The translations under genes were made by a program, and so were the position numbers. From positions 5,580,001 to 5,644,000 of the forward strand of contig OY970201.1 in NCBI GenBank assembly GCA_963708245.1: DNA of 64,000 nucleotides. Direction: 5' to 3'. The notes under the pieces were generated by a model. That model did not search any database. It was not told where the DNA came from and saw only the letters and a list, made by a program, of their open reading frames with translations. The first letter of the stretch is position 1. Each line of letters begins with the position of its first letter. This document shows, in pieces, positions 8,088 through 17,589 of this stretch. The stretch comes from CAVYXK01 sp963708245 (GTDB taxonomy: Bacteria; Pseudomonadota; Alphaproteobacteria; Acetobacterales; Acetobacteraceae).

Positions 8088-8822
8088 ATGGGCAGCAAGC
8101 AGTATCCAAACTTCCGCGACGCGGTGGCCGACATCCCGGACGGTGCCACCGTCGCGTTCGGCGGCTTCGCCATGCCGGGCACGCCGTTCAATCTGATCAA
8201 GGCGCTGGCCGAGCATGGCGCCAAACGCCTGACCTGCATCGCCAACACCACCGGCGGCGCGCAACAGCCCCGCATGCCCGATATCGGGCTGCTGGTGGAA
8301 CAAGGGCAGGTGCGTAAGGTGATCTGTGCCTTCACCGCCGCGACCCGCGCTTCGGACGTGCTGCCGTTCACCAAATACTACGAATCCGGCGAAGTCGAAG
8401 CAGAACTGGTCCCACAAGGGACGCTCGCCGAGCGGCTGCGCGCCGCCGGCGCCGGCATTCCAGCCTTCTACACGCCGACCGCGGTCGGCACCGAACTTGC
8501 GGAGGGGCGCGAAACACGCGAGATCAACGGCCGCGAATACCTGCTGGAATACGCGCTGCCGGTCGATTACGCCTTTCTGCGTGCGCGCCGTGCAGACGGG
8601 TTCGGCAACCTGCAGTTCCACCGCTCGCAACGCAATTTCAACCCGGTGATGGCGATGGCAGCGCGGGTCGCGATAGTGGAGGTGGACGAGGACATCCTGC
8701 CGATCGGTGCGATCGACCCCGACCAGGTCCACACGCCGGGAATCTTCATCCACCGACTGGTGAAAATCCCACCCCCACCGGACGGCATCTGGCCCATCCG
8801 GCGGCAGGAGCGTCGGCGATGA
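8088..8822 (+). CDS. Family I CoA-transferase, subunit A
   Basis: Alpha subunit of a two-subunit 3-oxoacid/acyl-CoA transferase (PcaI/ScoA/AtoD type), about 244 residues. Visible: the glycine-rich VAFGGFAMPGTP CoA-binding segment, PQGTLAERLRAAGAGIPAF, and TGVG-like TAVGTELAEG. ATG 8088 is taken as the start; a TTG at 8061 is possible. It overlaps the B subunit by ATGA. Which acid is activated (3-oxoadipate, acetoacetate, succinate or other) cannot be decided from sequence; no dedicated ring-cleavage genes are adjacent. Confidence 0.88.
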   Translation: MGSKQYPNFRDAVADIPDGATVAFGGFAMPGTPFNLIKALAEHGAKRLTCIANTTGGAQQPRMPDIGLLVEQGQVRKVICAFTAATRASDVLPFTKYYESGEVEAELVPQGTLAERLRAAGAGIPAFYTPTAVGTELAEGRETREINGREYLLEYALPVDYAFLRARRADGFGNLQFHRSQRNFNPVMAMAARVAIVEVDEDILPIGAIDPDQVHTPGIFIHRLVKIPPPPDGIWPIRRQERRR

Positions 8823-9464
8823 GTGATATAGCCAAGGGCTGGGGCCGCCAGCAAATGGCCGATCGCATCGCGCACGAGTTCCAGGACGGCTGGATCGTCA
8901 ATCTCGGCGTTGGGATGCCGACGCTCTGCTCCAACACCGATATCGGCGATCGGCATATTATCTATCATTCCGAGAACGGTGTGATCGGCTACGGCCCTAT
9001 TGCACCGCCAGGGCAGGAAGACCTTAATCTCGTCAATGCCGGCGGCCAGAACGTCACCCTGAACCCGGGCGCCGCGGTGGTGCACCACGCAGAACTCTTT
9101 CGCCATTATCCGCGGCGGCCGGATCGACGTGACCGTGCTCGGTGCGTACGAGGTGGCCGAGAACGGCGATTTTGCGAACTGGAAAATTGCCGGCGCGAAG
9201 GGCGGCGGGATCGGCGGCGCGATGGACCTCGCAGCGTGTGCGAAGCGGGTATTCGTGATCATGGAGCATCTCACGCGCGACGGCCGCCCGCGGCTGGTGC
9301 GCCGCTGTGCGCTCCCGGTGACAGCGCGTGGGGTGGTCAAGCTTGTGGCGACCAATCACGGCCTGTTCGAGCCTGCCGGAGAAGGGTTCCGCGTGCGCGA
9401 ACTGGCGTCAGGGATTGGTCTGGACGAGGTGCGCGCCGCAACTGGCTCGGCATTGCTGACATAG
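8819..9464 (+). pseudogene. Family I CoA-transferase, subunit B, with one-base frameshift
   Basis: The N-terminal part (frame 2) carries NLGVGMPTL and the catalytic glutamate motif HSENGVIGYG. After AAVVHHAE the homology continues only in frame 0 (FAIIRGGRID, then TVLGAYEV and GGAMDLA). The change is explained by one surplus T in the TTT at 9098-9100: removing it restores a normal beta subunit of about 214 residues. Everything else is intact, so a sequencing/assembly error is as likely as a true pseudogene. If real, the heteromeric enzyme would be inactive. Confidence 0.8.
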
Positions 9465-9654
9465 TCGGCACGTAACTGCGTCATTGCGGAAGACTCAACG
9501 ACGAACCCGCAGTGTATGCTATCGGCGCCCGATCATGGTTTGCATCAGTTCGCCGCCCGATTTCGCGTGCATATTGAGCCTCTGAGGTACGACTTCGTCG
9601 GGCCCAGGGTCAAAACCCAGCCACCGCTTCGCTCCGCGCAATGATGCGGCCGCC

Positions 9655-10521
9655 TCAAGCCGACTTCGCGTTCTGTACCGCCTCCTCCAGCTCCTGGAAG
9701 CTCGGCATGTGCTCGTTGGGGACCATCTTGCGTCCCGATTCAATGCTGACCTGCGGCGCGTTGCCATGCAGATGCGTGACCAGCACGGCGCGGATCACCT
9801 CGTAGTATTTCGCTTCTTCCTCGACCACGGTGCGTAGCCGCGACGCAAGCGGCCCCGCCATCCCGTACGCCAGCAGCACGCCCAGAAAGGTGCCGCACAG
9901 CGCGCCCGCGATCATGCTGCCCAGCACGGCCGGCGGTTGATCGATGTGTGACATGGTCTTGATCACACCGAGAACCGCGGCAACGATGCCGAGTGCCGGC
10001 AGCCCGTCCGCCATCGTCTGCAGCGCGTGGGCGCCATGCAGCTCCTCGGCGAGCGTCTTCTTCAGCTCGCGCGCCATGACATCCTCGATCTGGTTCGGGT
10101 CGTCGGCATTCATCCCGACCATGCGTAGGTAGTCGCAGATCATCGAGCGGGCGAAGTGGTTGCTGAGGATGCTGGGAAATCGTTGGAAGATGGCGCTGTC
10201 CCCCGGCTTCTCGATATGCGGCTCGAGCGCCATCGTGCCCTTGCTGCTGGCAAGTCGCATCAGAGTGTAGAGCAGGCTGAGCAGATCGACGTAGTCCGGC
10301 TTGGCGAACGCCGACCCGTGGACCGCCTTGCTCAGGCCGCCCAGCGTGTGGCGTATGTAATGCACGCTGTTGGCCATCGCGAAGGTGCCGATCGCCGCGC
10401 CGCCAATGGTGATCAGCTCGAACGGCAGCGCTTCGGCCAGTGCACCCATGCTGCCGCCGGAAATGGCATAGCTGCCGAAGACGCAGACCAAAACGAACAC
10501 GAAGCCGCCGATGGTCAGCAT
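9655..10521 (-). CDS. motA: Flagellar motor stator protein MotA
   Basis: 288 residues, four membrane spans, part of the proton-conducting stator that drives flagellar rotation. Visible: N-terminal GGFVFVLVCVFGSY, the cytoplasmic ELITIGGAAIGTF segment, and the MotA/TolQ-type pair ADGLPALGIVAAVLG and MIAGALCGTFLGVLLAYG containing the conserved prolines. It follows motB on the same strand with a 32-base gap. No other flagellar or chemotaxis genes are in the window. The bases downstream (9465-9654) hold no supported gene. Confidence 0.93.
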   Translation of the reverse strand: MLTIGGFVFVLVCVFGSYAISGGSMGALAEALPFELITIGGAAIGTFAMANSVHYIRHTLGGLSKAVHGSAFAKPDYVDLLSLLYTLMRLASSKGTMALEPHIEKPGDSAIFQRFPSILSNHFARSMICDYLRMVGMNADDPNQIEDVMARELKKTLAEELHGAHALQTMADGLPALGIVAAVLGVIKTMSHIDQPPAVLGSMIAGALCGTFLGVLLAYGMAGPLASRLRTVVEEEAKYYEVIRAVLVTHLHGNAPQVSIESGRKMVPNEHMPSFQELEEAVQNAKSA

Positions 10522-10553
10522 TGGTCTTGCGTCACCACCCGGTCACGCCGCGG

Positions 10554-11684
10554 TCAGGGCCCGGCGACTGGACCGCCAGGATGCGCGGTGCCGGTTTGCG
10601 GCGCCGGCGCTGGCGTCGGACTGGCCGTCGCGGTCGTGCCGCGCAGCACCACGATGGCGATTCGCCGGTTCACTGCCGCCAGCGGATCGGCGGGTAGCAG
10701 CAACTCGTGATCGGCGTGCCCGGCGACGTCACGCAGACGCTGCTCCGGCAAGCCAGCGGCAACGAGAAGGCGGCGCGCGGCATTGGCCCGCTCGGACGAC
10801 AGCTCCCAATTCGTCATCGTCGGCCCCGGATACGGCGCCGCATCGGTGTGACCGGCGATCGAGATCTGCTCCGGAAGCCGCAGCAGCACCGGGGTTATCT
10901 TGGCGATCAGCAGCCGCGCTGCCTCGTTCGGTTCCGCCGAGCCCAGTGCGAACATCGCCTGGTTCTGCGAATCGAGAAGCTGGATTCGCAGCCCCTCTGG
11001 CGTGACATCGACCGCCAGATGCGTGGCGAGCCCAGCCAGCGCGGGATCGTTCCGTACCGCCTCGCGGATCTCCTCCGCCGCGGCATCGAACGCGCGTTTC
11101 TCCTGGTTGGCGCGCTCCGCTGCCCCAGCCGCATTGGGGGGCTTGCCGATCGAGACCGCGTCGGCCGGCTTCGCCTCAGTGGCCGGGCGTGAGGTGGTCG
11201 GGGGCGGTGCGGCGTGTGGAGGCACCACGACGGCGGCACGAGGTTGGGCCGGCGACGGCTGGCCCGGCTGGTCCGGCTGCTGATCGGAGCCGGTGCGCGG
11301 GGTCGTGCCAGGGGCGTTGGAATCGTCGTCGACATTATCGAGCACCGGCCGAGAGCCGACAGTGATCTGCACAGCACCGCGGTCGGAGACCATCGCACCT
11401 TTGTCGAACGCCGTGTGCCCGCCGAACGGCTGGCCGGTGCCGGAAGAGTTATGGCTCATCAGATTGGTCGGGCTGAAATAGTCCGCTAAGCCCTTGCGCT
11501 GGTCTTCGGTCGTCGCGTTCAACAGCCACATCAGGAGGAAGAACGCCATCATTGCGGTGACGAAATCGGCGTAGGCGACTTTCCACGCCCCGCCGTGCGC
11601 CTCCTGGGCGGCCGCCTCCTCCCGTCGGATCACCAGGCTGCCGCCTTTCCGGTTGCCTCGACCCTTATCCGGTTTTGCCCGCAT
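10554..11684 (-). CDS. motB: Flagellar motor stator protein MotB
   Basis: 376 residues. A short basic cytoplasmic N-terminus is followed by one membrane span with the proton-accepting Asp at about residue 40 in the YADFVTAMMAFF motif. A long proline/alanine-rich periplasmic linker (about 100-200) leads to a C-terminal OmpA-like peptidoglycan-binding domain (AGHTDAAPY, RANAARRLL, NRRIAIVVL). It is encoded upstream of motA, the reverse of the usual motA-motB order. Long for MotB because of the linker. Confidence 0.93.
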   Translation of the reverse strand: MRAKPDKGRGNRKGGSLVIRREEAAAQEAHGGAWKVAYADFVTAMMAFFLLMWLLNATTEDQRKGLADYFSPTNLMSHNSSGTGQPFGGHTAFDKGAMVSDRGAVQITVGSRPVLDNVDDDSNAPGTTPRTGSDQQPDQPGQPSPAQPRAAVVVPPHAAPPPTTSRPATEAKPADAVSIGKPPNAAGAAERANQEKRAFDAAAEEIREAVRNDPALAGLATHLAVDVTPEGLRIQLLDSQNQAMFALGSAEPNEAARLLIAKITPVLLRLPEQISIAGHTDAAPYPGPTMTNWELSSERANAARRLLVAAGLPEQRLRDVAGHADHELLLPADPLAAVNRRIAIVVLRGTTATASPTPAPAPQTGTAHPGGPVAGP

Positions 11685-11829
11685 CCGCCGCCTGAGCCGT
11701 TCTCATGATGTGCACAGACTGGGCCGGTGGGATTAACTACGGGCTAACCGCTGGGAAGGGCGATCAGCGGGCTTGGCAGCCATGCCCGAGTGCAACAATA
11801 TTGCGCCACTCACCCCCGCCACGGAACGC

Positions 11830-12309
11830 ATGAGAGCGCCGACCGCCGAAACCCAGATGCTGGACGCCATCGACCGCCGCATCCTGGCGGAACTACAGGC
11901 GAACGGTCGGATAACGAACGTGGAGCTGGCGCGTCGTGCCGGGATCTCTGCGCCGCCTTGCTTGCGCCGGGTCCGCCGATTGGAGCAGGCGGGAGTGATC
12001 CGCGGCTACCACGCCGACCCCGACCCGCAGAAGCTAGGGTGGCAGATAACCGTGTTTGCGGTGGTCGGGCTGGACAGCCAGAAAGAGACGGTCCTTGCGG
12101 ATTTCGAGCAGCTAGTGGCGACTTGGCCCGAGGTGCGCGAGTGCCACATGATTCGCGGCGGGGGAGATTTCCTGCTGAAGCTGGTGGCGCGCGACACCGC
12201 GCACGAGAACCAGCTTACGCAGCGCCTGACCGGCTCGCCGACTGTCAGCAGGGTGCAGACCTTGCAGACGATCCGCACGAGCCGCTTCCTCGCCGGCGTG
12301 CCGCTCTGA
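11830..12309 (+). CDS. Lrp/AsnC family transcriptional regulator
   Basis: About 159 residues: an N-terminal winged helix (LDAIDRRILAELQANGR, then NVELARRAG and a recognition-helix segment near LRRVRRLEQAG) and a C-terminal RAM/AsnC ligand-binding domain (VRECHMIRGGGDFLLKL). Members form octamers that sense amino acids and regulate nearby amino-acid metabolism or transport. ATG 11830 is chosen; ATG 11773 would add an atypical tail. The gene is divergent from motB and lies upstream of parE, so its target is not evident from context. Confidence 0.9.
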   Translation: MRAPTAETQMLDAIDRRILAELQANGRITNVELARRAGISAPPCLRRVRRLEQAGVIRGYHADPDPQKLGWQITVFAVVGLDSQKETVLADFEQLVATWPEVRECHMIRGGGDFLLKLVARDTAHENQLTQRLTGSPTVSRVQTLQTIRTSRFLAGVPL

Positions 12310-12546
12310 GCCTGGCGGGCTGCGGCGGTGGCGGGTTCACGATTGGGAAACGGTTCGCACGGAGCAGACGCACGGAGCAGAGCGGGCCGCGCTTGCCCGA
12401 CGCGAAGCGCGTTGGCTAGTGTCCGGCGGCAGCAATTCGTCTTCGAATCCCTGCCATGAGTAGGCCATGGACGCAGTGATCTAGCGTCCCGAACCGGCTG
12501 CATCGGTCCGGGGTACCAGCACGCGGGCAGCACCAGAGAACACAGC

Positions 12547-14556
12547 ATGAATGACCTCTTCGGCCCGCTCCACGGGCAGCGGGGCGCCGGCCGAGCCCCC
12601 AAAGAGCAAGCGGAGGCATCCGCATCTCAATATTCCGCCCGTGACATCGAAGTCCTGGAAGGGCTGGAGCCGGTGCGGCGTCGGCCCGGCATGTATATCG
12701 GCGGCACCGACGAGGCCGCGCTCCATCACCTCGCCGCCGAACTGCTCGACAATGCGATGGACGAGGCGGTGGCTGGGTACGCCAGCTTCATCGAGGTGAC
12801 GCTGGAGGCCGGGAACTGGCTCACAGTGCGGGACAATGGTCGCGGCATTCCGGTCGATCCGCATCCAAAGTTCAAGCACCTGAGCGCGCTGGAGGTGGTG
12901 TTCACGACGCTGCATTCGGGCGGCAAGTTCGGCGGCAAGGCCTATGCCACCTCGGGCGGACTGCACGGGGTCGGGGCCTCGGTCGTCAACGCCCTGGCCG
13001 AGCGGTTGGAGGTAGAGGTCGCGCGCGATCGCGTGCTGTGGCGGCAGACTTACGTGCGCGGCAAGCCAACTAGCCGGCTGGCGAAGGCCGGCACCGTGCA
13101 CAACCGCCGCGGCACCACCGTGCAATTCAAGCCGGACCCGCAGATTTTCGGCACCCACGCCTTCAGCCCGGCGCGGCTGTATCGGCTATGCCGCTCCAAG
13201 GCTTATCTGTTCCGCGGCGTGCAGATCCGCTGGGCGTGCGATCCCGCACTGATTCGAACGGGCGACACGACGCCAGCGGAAGCGGTGCTGCATTTTCCCG
13301 GCGGCCTGCGCGACAGCCTCGCCGAGGACATTGGCGACGCCACTCTGGCGCTGCCCCAGCAATGGGCCGGAGAGGCAGACCTGCCCGGCGAGGCCAGCGG
13401 CCGCGTCGAATGGGCCGCGGCCTGGCTCGAAGAGGCCGACGGGTTCATCCATTCCTATTGCAACACTGTGCCCACCACGCTCGGCGGCACGCATGAGGCC
13501 GGGTTCCGCGCAGCCCTGGCGAAAGGCCTGCGGGCGTGGGGGGAGCATCGCGGGAACCGCCGGGCCGCCGCCGTGACGGCCGAGGATCTGCTCGGGCCGA
13601 TGGCGGCCAAGCTGTCCGTGTTCGTGTGCGATCCGCAGTTCCAGGGCCAGACTAAGGAGAAACTCACCAGCGCCGATGCCGGACGGCTGGTGGAAACAGC
13701 ATTGCGCGACCGGTTCGACCACTGGCTCGCTGGAGATCCGGCGACGGCCGATAACCTGCTGGCATTCGCCATTGACCGCGCTGAGGAGCGGCTGCGGCGC
13801 AAGGAAAGCAAGGACACCGCGCGCAAATCGCCCACACGGCGGCTGCGCCTGCCAGGAAAGCTGACCGACTGCACGCGGGAGAACGCAGCCGAGACCGAGA
13901 TTTTCCTGGTCGAAGGCGATTCCGCCGGCGGCTCCGCCAAGCAGGCACGCAACCGCGAAACCCAGGCTGTGCTGCCGCTGCGCGGCAAAATCCTGAACGT
14001 CGCCAGCGCCTCGGCCGACAAGCTGCGGCAGAACCAGGAGCTCAAGGACCTGATCGAGGCGCTGGGCTGCGGCGTGGGCGAGCGCTTCAATCGCACGAAG
14101 CTGCGTTACGGGCGCATCATCATCATGACCGACGCCGATGTCGACGGCGCGCATATCGCGTCGTTGCTGATGACGTTCTTCTATCGCGAGCTGCGGGAAC
14201 TGGTGCACCACGGGCACATCTATCTGGCGCAGCCGCCGCTCTACCGGCTGACGCAAGGCGCGAAGTCGATCTATGCGATGGATGACGCCGATCGCGAACG
14301 GAAGTTGAAAACCGAGTTCAAGCCGGGCGCCAAGGTCGAGATGAGCCGGTTCAAGGGGTTGGGCGAGATGCCGCCGGCACAGTTGCGCGAGACGACGATG
14401 GACCCGGCGCGGCGTACGTTGCTGAAGGTGGTGGCACTACCCGAGGAGCGGGCGAAGACGAACGAACTGGTCGAAAGCCTGATGGGGCGGCGGCCGGAGC
14501 TGCGCTTCCAATTCATCCAAGACCGCGCACGGACAGTCGAGGAGGTGGATGTGTGA
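12547..14556 (+). CDS. parE: DNA topoisomerase IV subunit B
   Basis: 669 residues, the ATPase subunit of topoisomerase IV that decatenates daughter chromosomes. Visible: GHKL ATPase motifs (ELLDNAMDEA, DNGRGIPV, GLHGVGASVV), the transducer region, Toprim motifs (VEGDSAGGSA, PLRGKILNV, MTDADVDGAHI) and the C-terminal RFKGLGEM. The length and the absence of the GyrB insert favour ParE over GyrB. The preceding 237 bases (12310-12546) hold no gene. Confidence 0.95.
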   Translation: MNDLFGPLHGQRGAGRAPKEQAEASASQYSARDIEVLEGLEPVRRRPGMYIGGTDEAALHHLAAELLDNAMDEAVAGYASFIEVTLEAGNWLTVRDNGRGIPVDPHPKFKHLSALEVVFTTLHSGGKFGGKAYATSGGLHGVGASVVNALAERLEVEVARDRVLWRQTYVRGKPTSRLAKAGTVHNRRGTTVQFKPDPQIFGTHAFSPARLYRLCRSKAYLFRGVQIRWACDPALIRTGDTTPAEAVLHFPGGLRDSLAEDIGDATLALPQQWAGEADLPGEASGRVEWAAAWLEEADGFIHSYCNTVPTTLGGTHEAGFRAALAKGLRAWGEHRGNRRAAAVTAEDLLGPMAAKLSVFVCDPQFQGQTKEKLTSADAGRLVETALRDRFDHWLAGDPATADNLLAFAIDRAEERLRRKESKDTARKSPTRRLRLPGKLTDCTRENAAETEIFLVEGDSAGGSAKQARNRETQAVLPLRGKILNVASASADKLRQNQELKDLIEALGCGVGERFNRTKLRYGRIIIMTDADVDGAHIASLLMTFFYRELRELVHHGHIYLAQPPLYRLTQGAKSIYAMDDADRERKLKTEFKPGAKVEMSRFKGLGEMPPAQLRETTMDPARRTLLKVVALPEERAKTNELVESLMGRRPELRFQFIQDRARTVEEVDV

Positions 14557-14658
14557 CGCCCATAGCGTCGGACCGTTTCCACTGGAACCGTGCTGCTGAG
14601 ATCGCCCCACCAGCGCAATGCTTCCATAAGCGAGCCGGCTCTCAGTCAAAGCCGACCG

Positions 14659-15636
14659 TTACATCCGGACCAGCGCCGAGCCCCAGGTCAGGCCGCCGCC
14701 CAGCGCCTCCATCAGCACCAGGTGGCCGCGCTGGATGCGGCCGTCGGCCACCGCCTCGGCCAGCGCCAGCGGCACCGAGGCGGCCGAGGTGTTGGCGTGC
14801 CGATCGACCGTGATCACCACGCGGTCGGATGCCAAGCCGAGTCGCTTTCCCATCGCGTCGATGATGCGAAGATTGGCTTGGTGCGGCACCAGCCAATCGA
14901 CGTCCTGCCGGCCGAGCCCATTCGCCGCCAAAGCCTCATCGACTGCTTCGGCCAAACGCAGAACAGCATGGCGGAACACCTCGCGGCCGTTCATCACCAA
15001 GGTGCCGGGCCGGTCGGGCCGCCCAACTGCGCCATCCACGTAAAGTAGGTCGCCCTGCGCGCCCTGTGCGTGCAGATGCGTGGACAAAATGCCGCAGTCC
15101 ATCCCGCCTCCAGACCGCTCACTACCGGCTCGCAGGAACACCGCGCCGGCGCCATCGCCGAACAGCACGCAGGTGCCTCGGTCCCGCCAATTCAGGATGC
15201 GCGAATAGACCTCGCTGCCGATCACCAGCACGCCGCGGACCTGCCCAGCGCGGATCAGCCCGTCCGCCACCGAGAGCGCGTAGATGAAGCCGGCGCACGC
15301 CGCCGACAGGTCGAACCCGAATCCGCCCGGCACGCCGAGCGCTGCCTGGACCCTGAGAGCGGTGGCGGGGAACGCCTGGTCCGGCGTGCTCGTGGCCAGG
15401 ATGATCGCGTCTACCTCGGCCGGTTCGGCCTCGGCCTGAAGCAGGGCGGCGCGAGCGGCCTCGGTTGCCATGAAGGCACAGGTCTCGTGCGGCGCGGCGA
15501 TATGACGCTGGCGAATGCCGGTCCGCTCGCGGATCCATGCGTCCGACGTCTCGAGCCGTTGTGCGAGCTCGTCGTTGCTGACCACGCGCGCAGGGACATA
15601 GCCGCCGACGCCGGCAAGAATCGAGCGGATCTGCAT
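14659..15636 (-). CDS. fabH: 3-oxoacyl-[ACP] synthase III (FabH)
   Basis: 325 residues. Condenses acetyl-CoA with malonyl-ACP to start fatty-acid synthesis. The catalytic triad is visible: Cys in LSAACAGFIY (about 112), His in VPHQANLRI (about 251) and Asn in HANTSAAS (about 281). It lies 8 bases downstream of plsX on the same strand in the conserved rpmF-plsX-fabH order and is the last gene of that transcription unit. Confidence 0.96.
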   Translation of the reverse strand: MQIRSILAGVGGYVPARVVSNDELAQRLETSDAWIRERTGIRQRHIAAPHETCAFMATEAARAALLQAEAEPAEVDAIILATSTPDQAFPATALRVQAALGVPGGFGFDLSAACAGFIYALSVADGLIRAGQVRGVLVIGSEVYSRILNWRDRGTCVLFGDGAGAVFLRAGSERSGGGMDCGILSTHLHAQGAQGDLLYVDGAVGRPDRPGTLVMNGREVFRHAVLRLAEAVDEALAANGLGRQDVDWLVPHQANLRIIDAMGKRLGLASDRVVITVDRHANTSAASVPLALAEAVADGRIQRGHLVLMEALGGGLTWGSALVRM

Positions 15637-15644
15637 CGGCGCTG

Positions 15645-16715
15645 CTATCGCGCAGTGGCGAGACGCGAGGCGCTCCCGCCGTTCTTTGCTCGCGTCACGC
15701 CGGCTCCAACCATCCGCGCCAGCCCTTCGCGGATCTGCTCGTTGAACTGGTGCGTCACCATGTCCATCGCCACATCAACGGCATTCGCGAAACCCTCTGC
15801 GTCGGTGCTACCATGCGATTTCACTACCACGCCATTCAGCCCCAGCATCACTGCGCCGTTATAGCGGCGCGGGTCGAGCCATTCGCGCAGCCGCTCCAGC
15901 GCCGGGCGAGCCAACAAGTACGCGATACGCGCCGACAAGCTGGAGCGAAACACTTGGCCCAGCAGCTCGCGGGTTAGCCGCAGCGCCCCTTCGCCGGTCT
16001 TCAGCGCGACGTTTCCGGTGAATCCGTCGGTTACGATCACGTCCGTGGTGCCGCGGGTGATGTCGTCGCCTTCCACAAATCCGTGGAACTGCGGTGCGAT
16101 CGGGCTCTGCCGCAGCACGTCGGCGGCATCGCGCACCCGCTCATCGCCTTTCTGCTCCTCGCTGCCGACATTGAGCAGGCCGATCGTCGGAGCGGTCAGG
16201 CCCAGCACAGTGCGGGCGAACACATCGCCCATCACCGCGAACTCGACCAGATTGCGCACGTCGCAAGTTAGGTTGGCGCCGAGGTCCAGCATGACCACGT
16301 CGCCACGCGCCGAGAGCCCGATCCCGGCCATCGCCGGACGGTCGATCCCGGGCAATGTCTTGATGACGATCTTGGCCAGCGTGAGCAGTGCGCCGGTGTT
16401 GCCGGCGCTGACCACGCCGGCCGCCTCCCCGGCCGCCACCGCGTCGATCGCGATGCGCATCGAGGCGTTCCGGACCCGGAGCGCGGCGGTCGGTTTCATC
16501 TCGTTGCCGATCACCTCGGCGGCGTGCCGCAGCGTGCACACGACTGACGCACGGCACAACGGCCGCAGGAGCGGCGCCAACCTCGCCTCGTCGCCGACGA
16601 CCAGGAAGCGGGCCTCGGGATGCCGCTCGGCGGCAATCTCCAGCCCGGCCAGCACCATGCCGGGGGCGTGATCCCCGCCCATGGCATCGACCGCCAGCGT
16701 AAAGGTGTCGCTCAC
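15645..16715 (-). CDS. plsX: Phosphate acyltransferase PlsX
   Basis: 356 residues, peripheral membrane enzyme converting acyl-ACP to acyl-phosphate for phospholipid synthesis. Visible: N-terminal VDAMGGDHAPG, the glycine-rich VVSAGNTGALL, and the conserved VTDGFTGNVALKT. It sits between rpmF and fabH, the standard arrangement. A C-terminal tail of about 15 residues is variable. Confidence 0.96.
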   Translation of the reverse strand: MSDTFTLAVDAMGGDHAPGMVLAGLEIAAERHPEARFLVVGDEARLAPLLRPLCRASVVCTLRHAAEVIGNEMKPTAALRVRNASMRIAIDAVAAGEAAGVVSAGNTGALLTLAKIVIKTLPGIDRPAMAGIGLSARGDVVMLDLGANLTCDVRNLVEFAVMGDVFARTVLGLTAPTIGLLNVGSEEQKGDERVRDAADVLRQSPIAPQFHGFVEGDDITRGTTDVIVTDGFTGNVALKTGEGALRLTRELLGQVFRSSLSARIAYLLARPALERLREWLDPRRYNGAVMLGLNGVVVKSHGSTDAEGFANAVDVAMDMVTHQFNEQIREGLARMVGAGVTRAKNGGSASRLATAR

Positions 16716-16746
16716 ACCTGCCGCGTCGCCTCGCCGCAGCGGCGCG

Positions 16747-16950
16747 TCAGGCGCGAACCGCGCCCTTCAGAGCGTCGCCCGCCGGAACCACCTCCCGGCC
16801 ATCGTAGTAGCCGCAGTGGCTGCAGACATGGTGCGGCCGCCGCAGCTCGCCGCAATTGGGGCATTCGGAATGGGCCTCGTGCCGCAGCGCGTGATGGCTG
16901 CGTCGCATGCCCCGCCGAGACGGCGAGGTTTTCCTCTTCGGTACGGCCAT
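16747..16950 (-). CDS. rpmF: 50S ribosomal protein L32
   Basis: 67 residues: the basic N-terminus MAVPKRKTSPSRRG and paired zinc-ligand cysteines CPNC and CSHC. It precedes plsX by 31 bases and follows the DUF177 gene, the conserved rpmF operon order. The 177 bases between it and the DUF177 gene contain no further gene. Confidence 0.96.
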   Translation of the reverse strand: MAVPKRKTSPSRRGMRRSHHALRHEAHSECPNCGELRRPHHVCSHCGYYDGREVVPAGDALKGAVRA

Positions 16951-17127
16951 AGGATCGCGCCTCCCGGCTCTCGGTGACGCCCGCGCGCCCGAGGCGGGTC
17001 AGATGGGCTGTCACTGTCTTGAACAAATATGAGCCGGGCCGTCTAGCAGACACGCCTTGGGCTCGCAAGGGAGCCGGGCCGCAGGCTGCGCCCCGCGTCT
17101 CGACGGTCCGTTCGAGCGGACGGCGCT

Positions 17128-17589
17128 TCAATGGCGGGTGCGCGAAGCCGGCTCGCTCTGTGGCAACTCGGCGCCCGGTTTACGGGGATAGGGGTCGAGC
17201 GCGAGCGCAAGCTGCTCCGCAGCCGTCTCGCCGAGATCAATCACGCCGCGGGTGAACGGAATCTCTTCCTCAGCGTCAGGATCGGGATCGTAACTCTCAG
17301 TGCCGGCAGGCACGAAGCGGACCCGGAACTCCTCTTCCACCACAGTTTCGAACTCGTCGAGCGAGATGACGCAAGTGCGCACCACTGCCGCCATAAGGTG
17401 CCCCTCGGCGGCAACCGTGTTATTGCGAGCACGCACCAAGCGAAACCGGCACGACAACGAAAGCACTGCCGGCACGCCCATCCGCCGTGTCAGTGCTGCG
17501 CATTCCGCTGGAGTGGCCTCAATTAGACGGTCGAGACCAGCCTCGCTGATCTCGGCAAGCGCCACCGGGCGGTGAAGCTCCGGCCTCAC
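17128..17589 (-). CDS. DUF177/YceD family protein (rpmF-linked)
   Basis: About 153 residues from a GTG start at 17589, which overlaps the stop of the cbp3 gene by 4 bases (GTGA). The family is nearly always encoded just upstream of rpmF and is implicated in ribosome or 23S rRNA maturation. Visible: the N-terminal RPVAL segment, CRFRLVRARNN, CVISLDEFETVVEEEF and the acidic stretch ending in the conserved IDLGETAAEQLALALDPYPR. Confidence 0.88.
   Translation of the reverse strand: MRPELHRPVALAEISEAGLDRLIEATPAECAALTRRMGVPAVLSLSCRFRLVRARNNTVAAEGHLMAAVVRTCVISLDEFETVVEEEFRVRFVPAGTESYDPDPDAEEEIPFTRGVIDLGETAAEQLALALDPYPRKPGAELPQSEPASRTRH

Noticed and set aside
9519..9654. Possible small gene downstream of motA on the minus strand
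   Set aside because: The frame overlaps motA and no start or family match is convincing; recorded as intergenic.
13186..14256. Open frame of about 350 codons antisense to parE
   Set aside because: Composition is that of a complement of high-GC coding sequence; parE motifs cover the same bases.
12547..14556. GyrB rather than ParE
   Set aside because: The length of 669 residues and the absence of the GyrB-specific insert and tail favour ParE.
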